Of a stretch of DNA of 64,000 nucleotides, positions 50,488 through 59,562 are shown one piece after another. Numbering within the stretch: position 1 is the first letter of the stretch; each line of letters starts with the position of its first letter. A program made the position numbers and the translations under genes. Source of the stretch: Palsa-295 sp963785585 (GTDB lineage Bacteria > Acidobacteriota > Terriglobia > Acidiferrales > UBA7541); assembly GCA_963785585.1 (NCBI GenBank), contig CAWAVW010000001.1, positions 124,001 to 188,000 of the forward strand. The letters are read 5' to 3'. A model generated the notes under the pieces. That model saw only the letters and a list, made by a program, of their open reading frames with translations. It was not told the DNA's origin and did not search any database.

Positions 50488-51657
50488 ATGCGAAAGATTT
50501 CGATGGTGCTGGGAGCTTGGTTGCTGATCACTCTGTTTGCCTCGATTGCCGGCGCCCAGGGCACCGGGCGAATCGACGGCGAGATCATCGGCAGAGACGG
50601 CAACCCGTACGCCAACATGACCGTGCTCCTGAAAAATCCGGAGACTGGACAGACCTTTACCGTCAAGACCGACAAAAACGGAAAATTTATCCAGCTCGCT
50701 CTTCGCGGCGGCATTTACACGGTTACGCTGCCGGACATCAACTACACCGAGAAATATCAGATTAAGGATGGCGAGGAGAACGACTACAAGCTCAACCTGA
50801 AAGAACTCGCCGCCAAGAGCGCCACGGACAACCCCGAGGAAGCCAAGAAGAAGGAAGCCGACGAAGACAAGTTCAAAACGATGAAGGCGCATTTCGAAGC
50901 CGGCGTCGCGGCCATGAATACCGCCGACGGTTTCCGGAACCAACTGAAGACCGCTACCGCCGATCAGCGGTCGGGCCTGCAATCGCAACGGACCGCCGCG
51001 TGCGCCACGGCCGCGACCGAATTCAGCACCGCCGAACAAGGCGTAACCGCGAAAGACATCAACAACCACGCCATGGTTCTCGGCAATCTCGGCCAGGCGG
51101 AAGAGTGCTCCGGAAAATACGACGATGCGGCCGCCGCGTTCCAAAAGGCGATCGACCTGAAACCAGCGCCGAATTATTACACCGGGCTGGCCACCAATCT
51201 CGCCAACGTGGGCGCGGCGTCGAATGATCCGGCGGCCAGCGCGCAAAAATTCGCGGACGCCACGGCGGCGTGCGAGAAGGGTTCGGCGCTCGATGCGGCA
51301 ACCCCCAACGCAACCCCGAGCGATGCCTGCTGGAAAAATCTCGGAATCGTTTTGAGCAACAAGGGACGATTGAAGGAAGCAATTCCTCCGCTGCAAAAAG
51401 CGACCACCACCGATCCGAAAGATCAGCAGGCCTGGTATCTGCTGGGCGGCGCTTACACCGGAACCATCGACACCAAGCAGGAAGGCGACAAGATGATTTA
51501 CATCATCCCGCCGGGTACGAAAGAGGCTTATCAGAAGTGCATTGACCTTGGCGCCGACAATGGCCTGGGAAAGGCGTGTAAGGAATCGTTGGACGGCCTG
51601 GCCGCGATGGGCGGCGGTGAAGATACATCGGTCGGAAAGCGCAAGAAGAAGTCCTAG
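50488..51657 (+). CDS. Secreted carboxypeptidase-regulatory-like and TPR protein
   Basis: This 389-residue protein has a signal peptide (MVLGAWLLITLFASIAGAQ). A short carboxypeptidase-regulatory-like beta unit follows (GRIDGEIIGRDGNPYANMTV, TVKTDKNGKFIQLALRGGIYTV), then a charged stretch (about residues 105-150) and three to four TPRs (NHAMVLGNLGQAEECSGKYD, AAFQKAIDLKPAP, LGIVLSNKGRLKEAIPPLQ). It ends in a basic tail (RKKKS). The start at 50488 is set by AGGAG. Such CarboxypepD_reg-TPR proteins are numerous in Acidobacteriota and lack an assigned function. The gene precedes the PilZ protein in the same direction. Confidence 0.85.
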   Translation: MRKISMVLGAWLLITLFASIAGAQGTGRIDGEIIGRDGNPYANMTVLLKNPETGQTFTVKTDKNGKFIQLALRGGIYTVTLPDINYTEKYQIKDGEENDYKLNLKELAAKSATDNPEEAKKKEADEDKFKTMKAHFEAGVAAMNTADGFRNQLKTATADQRSGLQSQRTAACATAATEFSTAEQGVTAKDINNHAMVLGNLGQAEECSGKYDDAAAAFQKAIDLKPAPNYYTGLATNLANVGAASNDPAASAQKFADATAACEKGSALDAATPNATPSDACWKNLGIVLSNKGRLKEAIPPLQKATTTDPKDQQAWYLLGGAYTGTIDTKQEGDKMIYIIPPGTKEAYQKCIDLGADNGLGKACKESLDGLAAMGGGEDTSVGKRKKKS

Positions 51658-51807
51658 TCGCAGGGCCGGTGCCGTCGCCGTGGTCGCCGATGGCATCCCG
51701 ATTGCAAAGCTATCCAGTCCCGGGCCGGGCCTCCGCTCCGGGTGTATTTTCCAATTTTCGAGATGGCGGGACGGTGTGTCGCGCACCCGCGAATTTCAAG
51801 GGATCCG

Positions 51808-54438
51808 GTGCTGGCAGTGAATTCGGGCCAAAATTCTACCGAAAGACGCCGCAGTGAACGGCTTTTCGAGTCTTTGCCGCTGGTTGTGCGCGGAACGGAT
51901 CTGCTCGGCCAGCCGTTTGAGGAGCGTACCAGTACGCTGTCGTTCAACCTGCACGGCTGCCAGTACACCTCGAAGCATCATCTGCCGCGAAATTCGTGGG
52001 TGACGCTGGAATTGCCCGAAAAATCGGGGATTTCGAGCCTGCGCGCGCGCGTTGCCTGGGTTCAGCGGCCGCATTCGATTCGTGATTTTTTTCAGGTTGC
52101 GGTCGAGCTGGAAAGCCCGGCCAACGTGTGGAAACGCTCCCCGTTGCCCGCCGATTGGTTGAAAGCGGAAACGCAGTTCCCTTCCGCCGGCAATTCGGAT
52201 GCAACTTTCGAACCACGCGCGCAGGCGCCGCTCGAAACGGCCGCCGTCGCAACCACGCTGGGTCACTTTATGAACGCCTCGTTCCGCGGCCAAAATGACG
52301 AATCCGGATCGGGCGAGCTTTCCGCCGTCAATCCGCTGCTGCGCGATCTGCGCGCCGAGATGGAGCGTCACGACAGCGACGCCGCCACCGAACGAGCGGC
52401 AGACCGGGAAACGGGACGCGCGCCGCTGGGATTCGTTCCGGCGCGTGACGAAGACCGGACCGGCGGCCAGGAAAATTTCCCGCCGCGCTCCGCGGCCGCC
52501 GAAGCGTTTTTCGAAAAATGGAAAGCGGAATTCGAGCAGGCCCAGGCGCAAGCGCGCCGGGAATTTTCCGATCAGCTCACCGCCAAGTTGAATGAATTAG
52601 AGGAAGGCGCTTCCCGAAGCCGCGAACTGCTGAACAACCTGACGAAGCAAACCGACATGCTGCGGGCCGAAAACGACGCCGCGCAGGAAGCCACCAGCCG
52701 CGTGGCGCAAGCGCGCTTGCAACTGGAAGCGATGGAAGCGGCCCGCGCCGCCCGCCCGGCCGTGGATCTTTCGAAAGAATTGACCGCCGCGAATCAAACC
52801 GCCGCCGCCGATTGGCAGCGGCGCCTGCAATCCGAAATTTCCGTGGCCGAAGCGCAGTGGAACGAATTGCTGCAATCCTCGATCGACGCGAGCGTGCAGA
52901 AACTGGTCGGCCAGCTCTCCGAACAGTCGCAGGAAATCGTGCGCCATGCGGAAAAGCGCATGACCGAGAAACTCGACGATCTGCGCGGGCCTTTCAATCT
53001 CGCCACCGCCGAGGCGCGCCACACATTTTCGGAAATTCAATCGCGCATCGTGCAGGAAGTGGCGATTGCGCGCGGCTCGCTCGCCGACGTGGAACAAGCC
53101 GCCAGCCGCACCAAGGAATTTTCCTCGCAGATCGAAGCGGCCACGCACGACACGCTCAACGAATTGCACCGCCGCCTGGAAACCATCCTGAATTCGCAAA
53201 CCTCGGAAATGAATCGGCGGGCCGAAAGCGTGGCCACGTCGTTGACGCAGCGCATCTCGCCCGTGCTCGACACCATGGGCCAGCAATTCCTCGGGCGCAC
53301 CGCTTCCGAACTGGAATCGAAGCTCGCGCCGCACATGGAGCGCGTGCCCGCGCTGGTTCGCGAACTGAATTCGCGCGAAGCCCAGGCCGAAGAAAGCCTG
53401 CGCCTGCACCGCGAACGGCTGCGCCAGGTCTCCGAAAATAATCAGCGCGAAGCCGCGGCTTTAATGGCCGGAACGATTGCCAACCTTCAGCGCGATTTCG
53501 AAAGCGCCCGGAAAGACGCCCTCACGCAGTGGACCGAAGAGCTCGACGCCACCGGAGTGCGCGCCGCTCACGCCACCGCCGAATCGATGGGCCGCTCCTC
53601 CGAATGGTTTCAACAGGAGGCTCGCGCCAAACTGCAGGTGCTGGTCGAACAGGAACTGGCGAGCGCGAGCGCAACCTTCAGCGCCAAGACGGAGAGTGCC
53701 GCCCACGAATTTGAATCGCAGCTCGGAACGCAGAGCGGCGCGCACCTCGCGCAAATCCGCAGTCAGGTGGAAAGCGTCGCAGGCGAATGCACCGGACGCG
53801 CGCGCACGGAAATGGAGCGCGCCGCGGAAGTTGCCGCCGCTTCTTTCGGCACCGTGCTTCACAACGTTTCCGCCACCGAGCTCGAAAATTTCACGGCCGC
53901 CAGCCGTGCCGTGATGAAGGAACGTTCGCAGGAATTCGAACAGACCGCCGCGCGCTTGCTGGAGAATCTGAACCACAGCGCCGCAGGCTCGATCGAGCAA
54001 TTTCATTCGCAGATGGCCTCGAAGATTGAATCGAGCATCGCCGAGGGACGCACCGCGCTCGCTTCCGAATTCGCGTCCGCGATGGACGGCTACCGCGCCG
54101 AGCGCGACGCCCACCACCGCGAGTGGGCGCGCAGCCTCGAATCCATCAGCGAGGAAGCATCGCACAAATTTCACACGCGGCTGGAATCGACGGCCGACAC
54201 CTGGATTTCGTCCGCGATGCGGCGCTTGAACGAACACGGCCAGAACGGGATCGAATCGCTGCTGCGCAATGCCGATCAGGCTCTCCGCGACGCATTTTCA
54301 AAAGTTTTTGAGGGGCTGGCCGAAACTCTGCGCGAGCGAAGCGTCAGCGCTTCCGCGTCCGGCGGAGTAGCGGGGTTTGGGCCGATCGGCGGGCGGGAAG
54401 GTTCCGAAACGTCCGGCCCGCGTAACGAAGCGCTGTAA
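51808..54438 (+). CDS. PilZ-domain protein with a very long coiled-coil region
   Basis: This protein of about 876 residues has a PilZ-type N-terminal domain (RRRSERLFESLPLVVRG, then LSFNLHGCQYTSKHHLPRNSWVTLELP, about residues 13-110), which may bind cyclic di-GMP, though the second motif (NLHGCQ instead of D/NxSxxG) is degenerate. The rest (about 230-850) is a continuous Glu/Ala/Arg-rich coiled coil with an apolipoprotein-like heptad rhythm, similar to filament or envelope-spanning proteins. The tail is Gly/Ser-rich. The GTG at 51808 follows AAGGGA; other starts (51742, 51763, 51817) are possible. It may be a cytoskeletal or motility-linked effector; this is inference. Confidence 0.82.
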   Translation: MLAVNSGQNSTERRRSERLFESLPLVVRGTDLLGQPFEERTSTLSFNLHGCQYTSKHHLPRNSWVTLELPEKSGISSLRARVAWVQRPHSIRDFFQVAVELESPANVWKRSPLPADWLKAETQFPSAGNSDATFEPRAQAPLETAAVATTLGHFMNASFRGQNDESGSGELSAVNPLLRDLRAEMERHDSDAATERAADRETGRAPLGFVPARDEDRTGGQENFPPRSAAAEAFFEKWKAEFEQAQAQARREFSDQLTAKLNELEEGASRSRELLNNLTKQTDMLRAENDAAQEATSRVAQARLQLEAMEAARAARPAVDLSKELTAANQTAAADWQRRLQSEISVAEAQWNELLQSSIDASVQKLVGQLSEQSQEIVRHAEKRMTEKLDDLRGPFNLATAEARHTFSEIQSRIVQEVAIARGSLADVEQAASRTKEFSSQIEAATHDTLNELHRRLETILNSQTSEMNRRAESVATSLTQRISPVLDTMGQQFLGRTASELESKLAPHMERVPALVRELNSREAQAEESLRLHRERLRQVSENNQREAAALMAGTIANLQRDFESARKDALTQWTEELDATGVRAAHATAESMGRSSEWFQQEARAKLQVLVEQELASASATFSAKTESAAHEFESQLGTQSGAHLAQIRSQVESVAGECTGRARTEMERAAEVAAASFGTVLHNVSATELENFTAASRAVMKERSQEFEQTAARLLENLNHSAAGSIEQFHSQMASKIESSIAEGRTALASEFASAMDGYRAERDAHHREWARSLESISEEASHKFHTRLESTADTWISSAMRRLNEHGQNGIESLLRNADQALRDAFSKVFEGLAETLRERSVSASASGGVAGFGPIGGREGSETSGPRNEAL

Positions 54439-54505
54439 CGTTCGCGAGCATCCCGGAATCGCGGAAAATCCCAACGCTTTCCGGTCTCGCCACTCTGCCC
54501 GAACG

Positions 54506-55612
54506 CTACTCTTTTCCGACAACCTCGTTCACCGCATTCGCCACATAGTCGATCTGCTCGGTCGTCATTCCCGGAAAATTCGGCAGGCTCAACACCTGCT
54601 CGCACGCCCGCTCGGCATTTGGAAATGTTCCGGCTGGATCTCCCAGCGAGGAATACGCCGGCTGCAAATGCACGGGCCGCGGATAGTGCACCGTGGTTTC
54701 GATCCCGCGCTCGGCTAGTTTTGCGATCACCGCGCCGCGATTCTGCACGTAAATCACAAATTGGTGATAGACGGATACGTCGCGCGGATCATCTTTCGGC
54801 ATCGTCAGGCGCGCGCCGGAAAGCAATTGGTGATACCGCGCGGCGGTTTCGCGCCGCATTTCCGTCCAGGCGTGCAGGTGCTTCAGCTTAATTCGCAGAA
54901 TCGCGCCCTGAAATCCCTGCATGCGGTAATTGAATCCCACAAACTCATGATCGTAGCGCGCCGATTGTCCGTGCGAACGCGCCGCGCGAGCATACTTGGC
55001 GATGGCGTCGTCGTTGGTCGTCAGCGCGCCGCCCTCGCCATACGCTCCCAAATTTTTCGACGGATAAAAGCTGAAAGCCGCGGCGTTGCCGATCGAACCG
55101 ACACGCTGGCTTCGATAGCGCGCCGCATGCGCCTGGGCGGCGTCTTCCAAAATTTTGAGATTGTGCTTCGCAGCGATTTCGCGGATCGGGTCCATGTCCG
55201 CCGGACGGCCGTACAAATGAACCGGAAGGATCGCCTTCGTTCGCGGCGTGATCGCTCGCTCGATCAGCTTCGGATCGATGTTCGCGGTCGCGGGATCGAT
55301 ATCCACCAGCACCGGCGTCGCGCCGCAATAGGTGATTGCTTCGGCCGTCGCCAAAAAAGTATTCGGAGTGGTGATCACTTCGCATCCGGACTGCACTCCC
55401 ATCGCCAGCAATCCCAGATGCAGCGCCGCCGTGCCGCTCGAAAGCGCCACGCAATGCCGGGTGCCGCAGAAATCCGCGAACTCTTTCTCGAACGCCGCCA
55501 CTTCCGGCCCCTCCACGAACGCAGAGGACTGGCACACGCGGTCAACCGCCTGTAGAATTTCGTCGCGGAGTCCGGCGTACTCGGCTTTCAGATCAAGCAG
55601 GGGGATTTTCAT
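54506..55612 (-). CDS. DegT/DnrJ/EryC1-family sugar aminotransferase
   Basis: This 368-residue PLP enzyme transfers an amino group to keto-sugar nucleotides. It shows the start IPLLDLKAEYAGLRDEI, SGTAALHLGLLAMGVQSGCEV, EDAAQAHAARY and the PLP lysine in SFYPSKNLGAYGEGG. The closest-looking relatives are WecE/DesV-type transaminases for glycan or antibiotic sugars, and the C-terminal LQPAYSSLGDPAGTFPNAE element is standard for them. It is divergent from the metallo-beta-lactamase gene. No sugar dehydratase is adjacent, so the product is unknown. Confidence 0.92.
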   Translation of the reverse strand: MKIPLLDLKAEYAGLRDEILQAVDRVCQSSAFVEGPEVAAFEKEFADFCGTRHCVALSSGTAALHLGLLAMGVQSGCEVITTPNTFLATAEAITYCGATPVLVDIDPATANIDPKLIERAITPRTKAILPVHLYGRPADMDPIREIAAKHNLKILEDAAQAHAARYRSQRVGSIGNAAAFSFYPSKNLGAYGEGGALTTNDDAIAKYARAARSHGQSARYDHEFVGFNYRMQGFQGAILRIKLKHLHAWTEMRRETAARYHQLLSGARLTMPKDDPRDVSVYHQFVIYVQNRGAVIAKLAERGIETTVHYPRPVHLQPAYSSLGDPAGTFPNAERACEQVLSLPNFPGMTTEQIDYVANAVNEVVGKE

Positions 55613-55701
55613 TCACGCGCCTTTCTGGACTCTAAAACTGTACTGTACCGGGAAGTTATCGACAAGCGTCGCGCCGGAAAGGCGAGAGGCCGCGTGAAAC
55701 A

Positions 55702-55731
55702 GTTGGTCACAAGGGCCGGGCGAGAGTACAT
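55702..55731 (+). promoter_or_regulatory. Candidate promoter for the MBL-fold gene
   Basis: TTGGTC (55702-55707) and TACATT (55726-55731) are 18 bases apart, with AAGGGAG before the ATG at 55775. It lies in the divergent region with the aminotransferase gene. Confidence 0.4.
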
Positions 55732-55774
55732 TCTTGCGTTTGGCCGAAACTTACGACGTGAAGGGAGCCGCTCG

Positions 55775-56809
55775 ATGCGTTCCGTGTTCTTCCAGAAACT
55801 ATTCAGCGTATGTCTGCTGGTGCTGCTTTTCTCGACGGCTGCAAAAGCCGCGGAAAAGACGCTGCAAATTTATTCGATCGATACGGAAGGCGGCCAGGCC
55901 ACGCTGATCGTCAGCCCCACGGGTCAATCTCTGCTGATCGATACGGGCTGGCCGGGATTTGATTATCGCGACGCCGATCGCATTGTTGCCGCCGCGAAGC
56001 TCGCCGGCGTGAGCGAAATCAATTACGTCATCATCACCCACTTCCATCGCGACCACGTCGGAGGCGTCACCCAACTGGTCGATCGAATCAAAGTGGGGAT
56101 GTTTATCGACCACGGGCCAAACATGGAAGATTCCGACGTCACCCGCGAAGACTACGCCGCGTACCAGAAAGTGATTGCGAAAATTCCGCACCGCACCGTC
56201 AAGCCCGGTGACTCCATTCCCGTCAGCGGCATCGACGTGCAAGTGCTGACCGCCAATGGAGACCACATCGCGAGCGCGCTGAAAGGCGCCGGTCAGGAGA
56301 ATCCGGTGTGCGCGTCGGAGCCTGCGTGGCCCGTGGACACGAGCGAAAATGCTCGCTCGCTGGGAGTGCTCGTCACCTACGGGAAGTTCCGCTTTATCGA
56401 TCTTGGCGACCTGACCAAGCAAAAAGAGTTTGCGCTGGTCTGCCCGCGCAACCTGGTCGGCACGGTGGACGTGTACCTCGCGACGCATCACGGATTCGAT
56501 CAGTCGAATTCGAAGGCAATTGTGGACGCTCTGCATCCGCGCGTAGCCATCATGAACAACGGCGCGAAAAAAGGCGGAAGCCCGGAGGCCTGGCAGACGA
56601 TTCACGATTCGCCGGGACTTGAGGACCTCTGGCAATCGCACTACTCCATCGAGGGAGGACCTTCGCACAACGAACCGGAAAAATTCATTGCCAATCCCGA
56701 AGGCATGACCGACGGCAACTATTTCAAAGTCACGGCCGCGAAAGACGGCTCTTTCACGGTTTTGAATTCCCGCACGGGCGAAACGAAAACCTACGCGAAG
56801 AAACAATAG
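55775..56809 (+). CDS. Secreted metallo-beta-lactamase-fold hydrolase
   Basis: This 344-residue protein has a signal peptide (FFQKLFSVCLLVLLFSTAAKA). The metal site is intact: THFHRDHVGG (HxHxDH), a late Asp in IDLGDLTK and His in ATHHGFDQSN. The order fits the ComEC/Rec2-like MBL group rather than class B beta-lactamases. A 60-residue insertion around residues 110-175 separates the first two motifs. Similar exported MBL proteins are common in Acidobacteriota; the substrate (nucleotide, lactone or phosphoester) is unknown. It begins 35 bases after AAGGGAG and its promoter; gluconokinase follows 24 bases later. Confidence 0.88.
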   Translation: MRSVFFQKLFSVCLLVLLFSTAAKAAEKTLQIYSIDTEGGQATLIVSPTGQSLLIDTGWPGFDYRDADRIVAAAKLAGVSEINYVIITHFHRDHVGGVTQLVDRIKVGMFIDHGPNMEDSDVTREDYAAYQKVIAKIPHRTVKPGDSIPVSGIDVQVLTANGDHIASALKGAGQENPVCASEPAWPVDTSENARSLGVLVTYGKFRFIDLGDLTKQKEFALVCPRNLVGTVDVYLATHHGFDQSNSKAIVDALHPRVAIMNNGAKKGGSPEAWQTIHDSPGLEDLWQSHYSIEGGPSHNEPEKFIANPEGMTDGNYFKVTAAKDGSFTVLNSRTGETKTYAKKQ

Positions 56810-56832
56810 CGAATTCCGGAAATGGTGGGCGA

Positions 56833-57321
56833 TTGGTCGTCATGATCATGGGGGTCACAGGCTCCGGCAAGACTACGGTCGGGGAAATGCTCGCCGCGCG
56901 AGCCGGATTTGACTTCGTGGACGCCGACAGTTTCCATTCGGCGGCAAACATCCGGAAAATGAGCCAAGGAACTCCGCTCACCGATGCGGACCGCGAACCC
57001 TGGCTCCGCTCGATCCACGAAGCCGTCCAGGATTGGCTCGCCGAACAACGCAACGTTGTGCTGGCGTGCTCCGCTCTGAGAAAATCCTATCGCGAGCAAA
57101 TCTGCGGTGGTCCCGAAGTGAAAATCGTTTATCTCAAGGGTTCCTTCGACTTCATTGCCGCGCGCCTGCGCGAACGCCACGGCCATTTCGCCACCGAAAG
57201 CATCCTGGCAGGCCAGTTCGCCGATCTCGAAGAGCCCGGGGACGACGCGATCACCGTGAACATCGCCGAGCCGCCCGACGAAATCGTTGCCGAGATCGAG
57301 AAAAAGCTGGGGCTCCGGTGA
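56833..57321 (+). CDS. gntK: Gluconokinase
   Basis: This 162-residue P-loop kinase phosphorylates gluconate to 6-phosphogluconate. It shows MGVTGSGKTTVGEMLA, DADSFHSAANIRKMSQGTPLTD, a second-substrate loop CSALRKSYREQI and the late HFATESILAGQFADLEEP, which is the GntK/IdnK pattern. The product enters the pathway served by gnd and zwf in this window. Translation probably starts at TTG 56833, since homologues have a few residues before the P-loop; ATG 56842 is the alternative. It is followed by an MFS carrier. Confidence 0.94.
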   Translation: MVVMIMGVTGSGKTTVGEMLAARAGFDFVDADSFHSAANIRKMSQGTPLTDADREPWLRSIHEAVQDWLAEQRNVVLACSALRKSYREQICGGPEVKIVYLKGSFDFIAARLRERHGHFATESILAGQFADLEEPGDDAITVNIAEPPDEIVAEIEKKLGLR

Positions 57322-57360
57322 TTTCGCGTCGCGCGTGTTCGCCGGATTGCGGAACTTCGC

Positions 57361-58704
57361 GTGAGTAATTCGCCCATGGATCGCGAGCCACGGACGCTCG
57401 CGCCCGCGCGGGCTCTCGACTACTCGCATATCGTTCCATCCAAGCTCTTCTGGCGGCTGGTGCCGTTTCTGCTGCTCCTCTATATCGTCGCGTACCTTGA
57501 CCGCATCAATGTGGGCTTCGCTGCGCTTCAGATGAAGCAACAGCTCAATTTTACCGACGCCGTGTACGGCCTGGGTGCGGGAATGTTCTTCGCCGGATAC
57601 TTTTTCTTTCAGGTTCCCAGCAACCTGATTCTCGAGCGTCTCGGCGCCCGCGTCTGGATCAGCGTGCTGATGATCACCTGGGGAATCATTTCCGGGTCGA
57701 TGGCCTTCGTCTCCACCTCGCGCGAATTCTACGTGCTGCGATTTGCGCTCGGCGTCGCCGAAGCCGGATTTTTTCCAGGGATCATTTTGTACATGAAGCG
57801 CTGGTTTCCTTTGATCGTGCGGGCTCGCACCGTCGCGTGGTTCATGACTGCGGGCCCGATCTCCGGGCTTATCGGCGGCCCCATCTCCGGGGCGATTTTG
57901 CAGCTCCACAACTTTGGTTCCATCCGCGGGTGGCAGTGGCTCTTCCTCATGGAGAGCATTCCGGCGATTCTTCTGGGCCTCGTCGCCTATTCCTATCTCA
58001 CGGAACGCCCGCGCGACGCCGCCTGGCTCGACGGCGGCGAACGCGCCTGGCTGATGGAAACGCTCGAGCGCGAGTCCGAATCTTCGGTCGTTGGCGCGCC
58101 TACGTCGGCATTCGCCGCGATTCTCAGCGTGCGCGTCTGGATACTCGCGATCATCTATTTAGGAATTAATTTTTGTTCGTACGGAATGAGTTTCTGGTTG
58201 CCGAGTTTGATTCGCTCGCTCACCGGCGTCAGCGATTTCCGAGTCGGAGTTTTGTCCGCGATTCCCTACGTGGCCGCGGCAATCGGCATGGTCCTCTCAG
58301 GCCGCCACTCGGATCAAACCGGCGAGCGCCGTTGGCACGTCGCCCTGCCCGCTTTCGCCGGGGCGGCCGCGTTTTGCGTCGCCGCCAATTCCACTTCGCT
58401 CGTTGCCTTGGTGGTGGCCCTCAGCTTCGCGCTCGTCGGAGTGAACGCGATGATCGGCCCCTACTGGGCGATGCCCACGACGTTGCTGACGGGAGCAGCA
58501 GCGGCGTCCGGAATCGCGTTTGTGAATTCGATTGGAAATCTGGGCGGGTTTTTCGGCCCGTATTTAATCGGAAAGGTAAAAACTTCCACCGGCGGGTTCA
58601 GCGGCGGATTGCTTCTCGCCGCTCTCGCGCTGGTGATCGCCGGATCGCTGGCCCTCGCCACGCGCATCAACAAATACACGACCACCGCGCGAACGAGTGC
58701 TTAG
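57361..58704 (+). CDS. MFS transporter, anion:cation symporter (ACS) family
   Basis: This 447-residue carrier has 12 membrane helices. The pattern IVAYLDRINVGFAALQMK at helix 1 and FAGYFFFQVPSNLILERLGAR in the 2-3 loop are typical of the ACS/phthalate-permease family, which takes up organic anions such as hexuronates, galactonate and phthalate. Position right after gluconokinase (39 bases) suggests a gluconate- or sugar-acid-type substrate. The start is GTG 57361 (ATG 57376 is possible). It is convergent with an ABC-2 permease gene. Confidence 0.9.
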   Translation: MSNSPMDREPRTLAPARALDYSHIVPSKLFWRLVPFLLLLYIVAYLDRINVGFAALQMKQQLNFTDAVYGLGAGMFFAGYFFFQVPSNLILERLGARVWISVLMITWGIISGSMAFVSTSREFYVLRFALGVAEAGFFPGIILYMKRWFPLIVRARTVAWFMTAGPISGLIGGPISGAILQLHNFGSIRGWQWLFLMESIPAILLGLVAYSYLTERPRDAAWLDGGERAWLMETLERESESSVVGAPTSAFAAILSVRVWILAIIYLGINFCSYGMSFWLPSLIRSLTGVSDFRVGVLSAIPYVAAAIGMVLSGRHSDQTGERRWHVALPAFAGAAAFCVAANSTSLVALVVALSFALVGVNAMIGPYWAMPTTLLTGAAAASGIAFVNSIGNLGGFFGPYLIGKVKTSTGGFSGGLLLAALALVIAGSLALATRINKYTTTARTSA

Positions 58705-58728
58705 AGCGTTTCTGCCGGCCCGCCGCAA

Positions 58729-59562
58729 CTAGATATGCGTCAGCGTTCCGGTGATCTTGGTTCTCCGCAACGCCCACGCGAACACCGCAAAGGAAGCGGG
58801 AATCAGAATCGCCGCAAACATCAGAAGCGCGCCGATCGACGGCCACAGCGCACCCCAGCTCGCGCCCGAAAGCAGCGCCGCGCGCATTCCCTCCAGCGAA
58901 TACGTCACCGGAATGATCCGCGAGAGAATCTGCAGCGGGCGCGGCAGAATCGACACCGGGTACATCATTCCGCCGACGAGGCCGGAAACTCCCAGCACCA
59001 GCCATTTCGCCGGATTGCCCCGTTTGAAAATCATCGAGTAGCTCGCCGACAAAATTCCCAATCCCGCGAACGCCAGGATCGAAACGAACAGAATCACGAT
59101 TGCGCCCAGCCAGTTCACCGATGCCGGCGCGAATCCAAACAGCAGATATCCCCAAGCGATGTACACGCAGGTGCGCAAGGCAAGCGACGCAAACGGATAC
59201 GCCGCAGAGCCGGCGAGAATCACCGGCAGCGGAGTCTGGGTGACGAGCAACGCTTCGAGCGTGCGGTTCTGCCGAGCTTCCTCGATGCTCGATTCAAACG
59301 CCGTCAGCGAAATTCCCAGATAGTCGAAGAATGCGAAGCCCACCAGCGCGAACGCGAAATAATTGTTCCCGCCGGGAATCGCGCTCGAAAGTTCGGGACT
59401 CGAAACAAATTTCGACAGGTAATAAAACGTCGCCACGCCAAACAGCGCTTCGAGCATTTCCAGCACAAACGCGCCGCGATAGCCGCGGGCGATCGCGAAG
59501 TCCCGCAGAAAACACGACAGCATCTTCCGGATCGCGCGCCGTCCGCTGGAAAGGGCGCTCAT
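58729..59562 (-). CDS. ABC-2 type transporter permease
   Basis: This protein of about 277 residues has six membrane helices and belongs to the NatB/DrrB-like ABC-2 permeases (SLTAFESSIEEARQNRTLEALLVT, GMMYPVSILPRPLQILSRIIP). These work with a separate ATPase to export drugs, lipids or peptides. Its ATG overlaps the ATPase stop by four bases (ATGA). It lies beside the lasso-type locus but on the opposite strand. Lasso exporters are usually fused ABC proteins (LasD type), so an export role for the lasso peptide is possible but unproven. Confidence 0.88.
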   Translation of the reverse strand: MSALSSGRRAIRKMLSCFLRDFAIARGYRGAFVLEMLEALFGVATFYYLSKFVSSPELSSAIPGGNNYFAFALVGFAFFDYLGISLTAFESSIEEARQNRTLEALLVTQTPLPVILAGSAAYPFASLALRTCVYIAWGYLLFGFAPASVNWLGAIVILFVSILAFAGLGILSASYSMIFKRGNPAKWLVLGVSGLVGGMMYPVSILPRPLQILSRIIPVTYSLEGMRAALLSGASWGALWPSIGALLMFAAILIPASFAVFAWALRRTKITGTLTHI

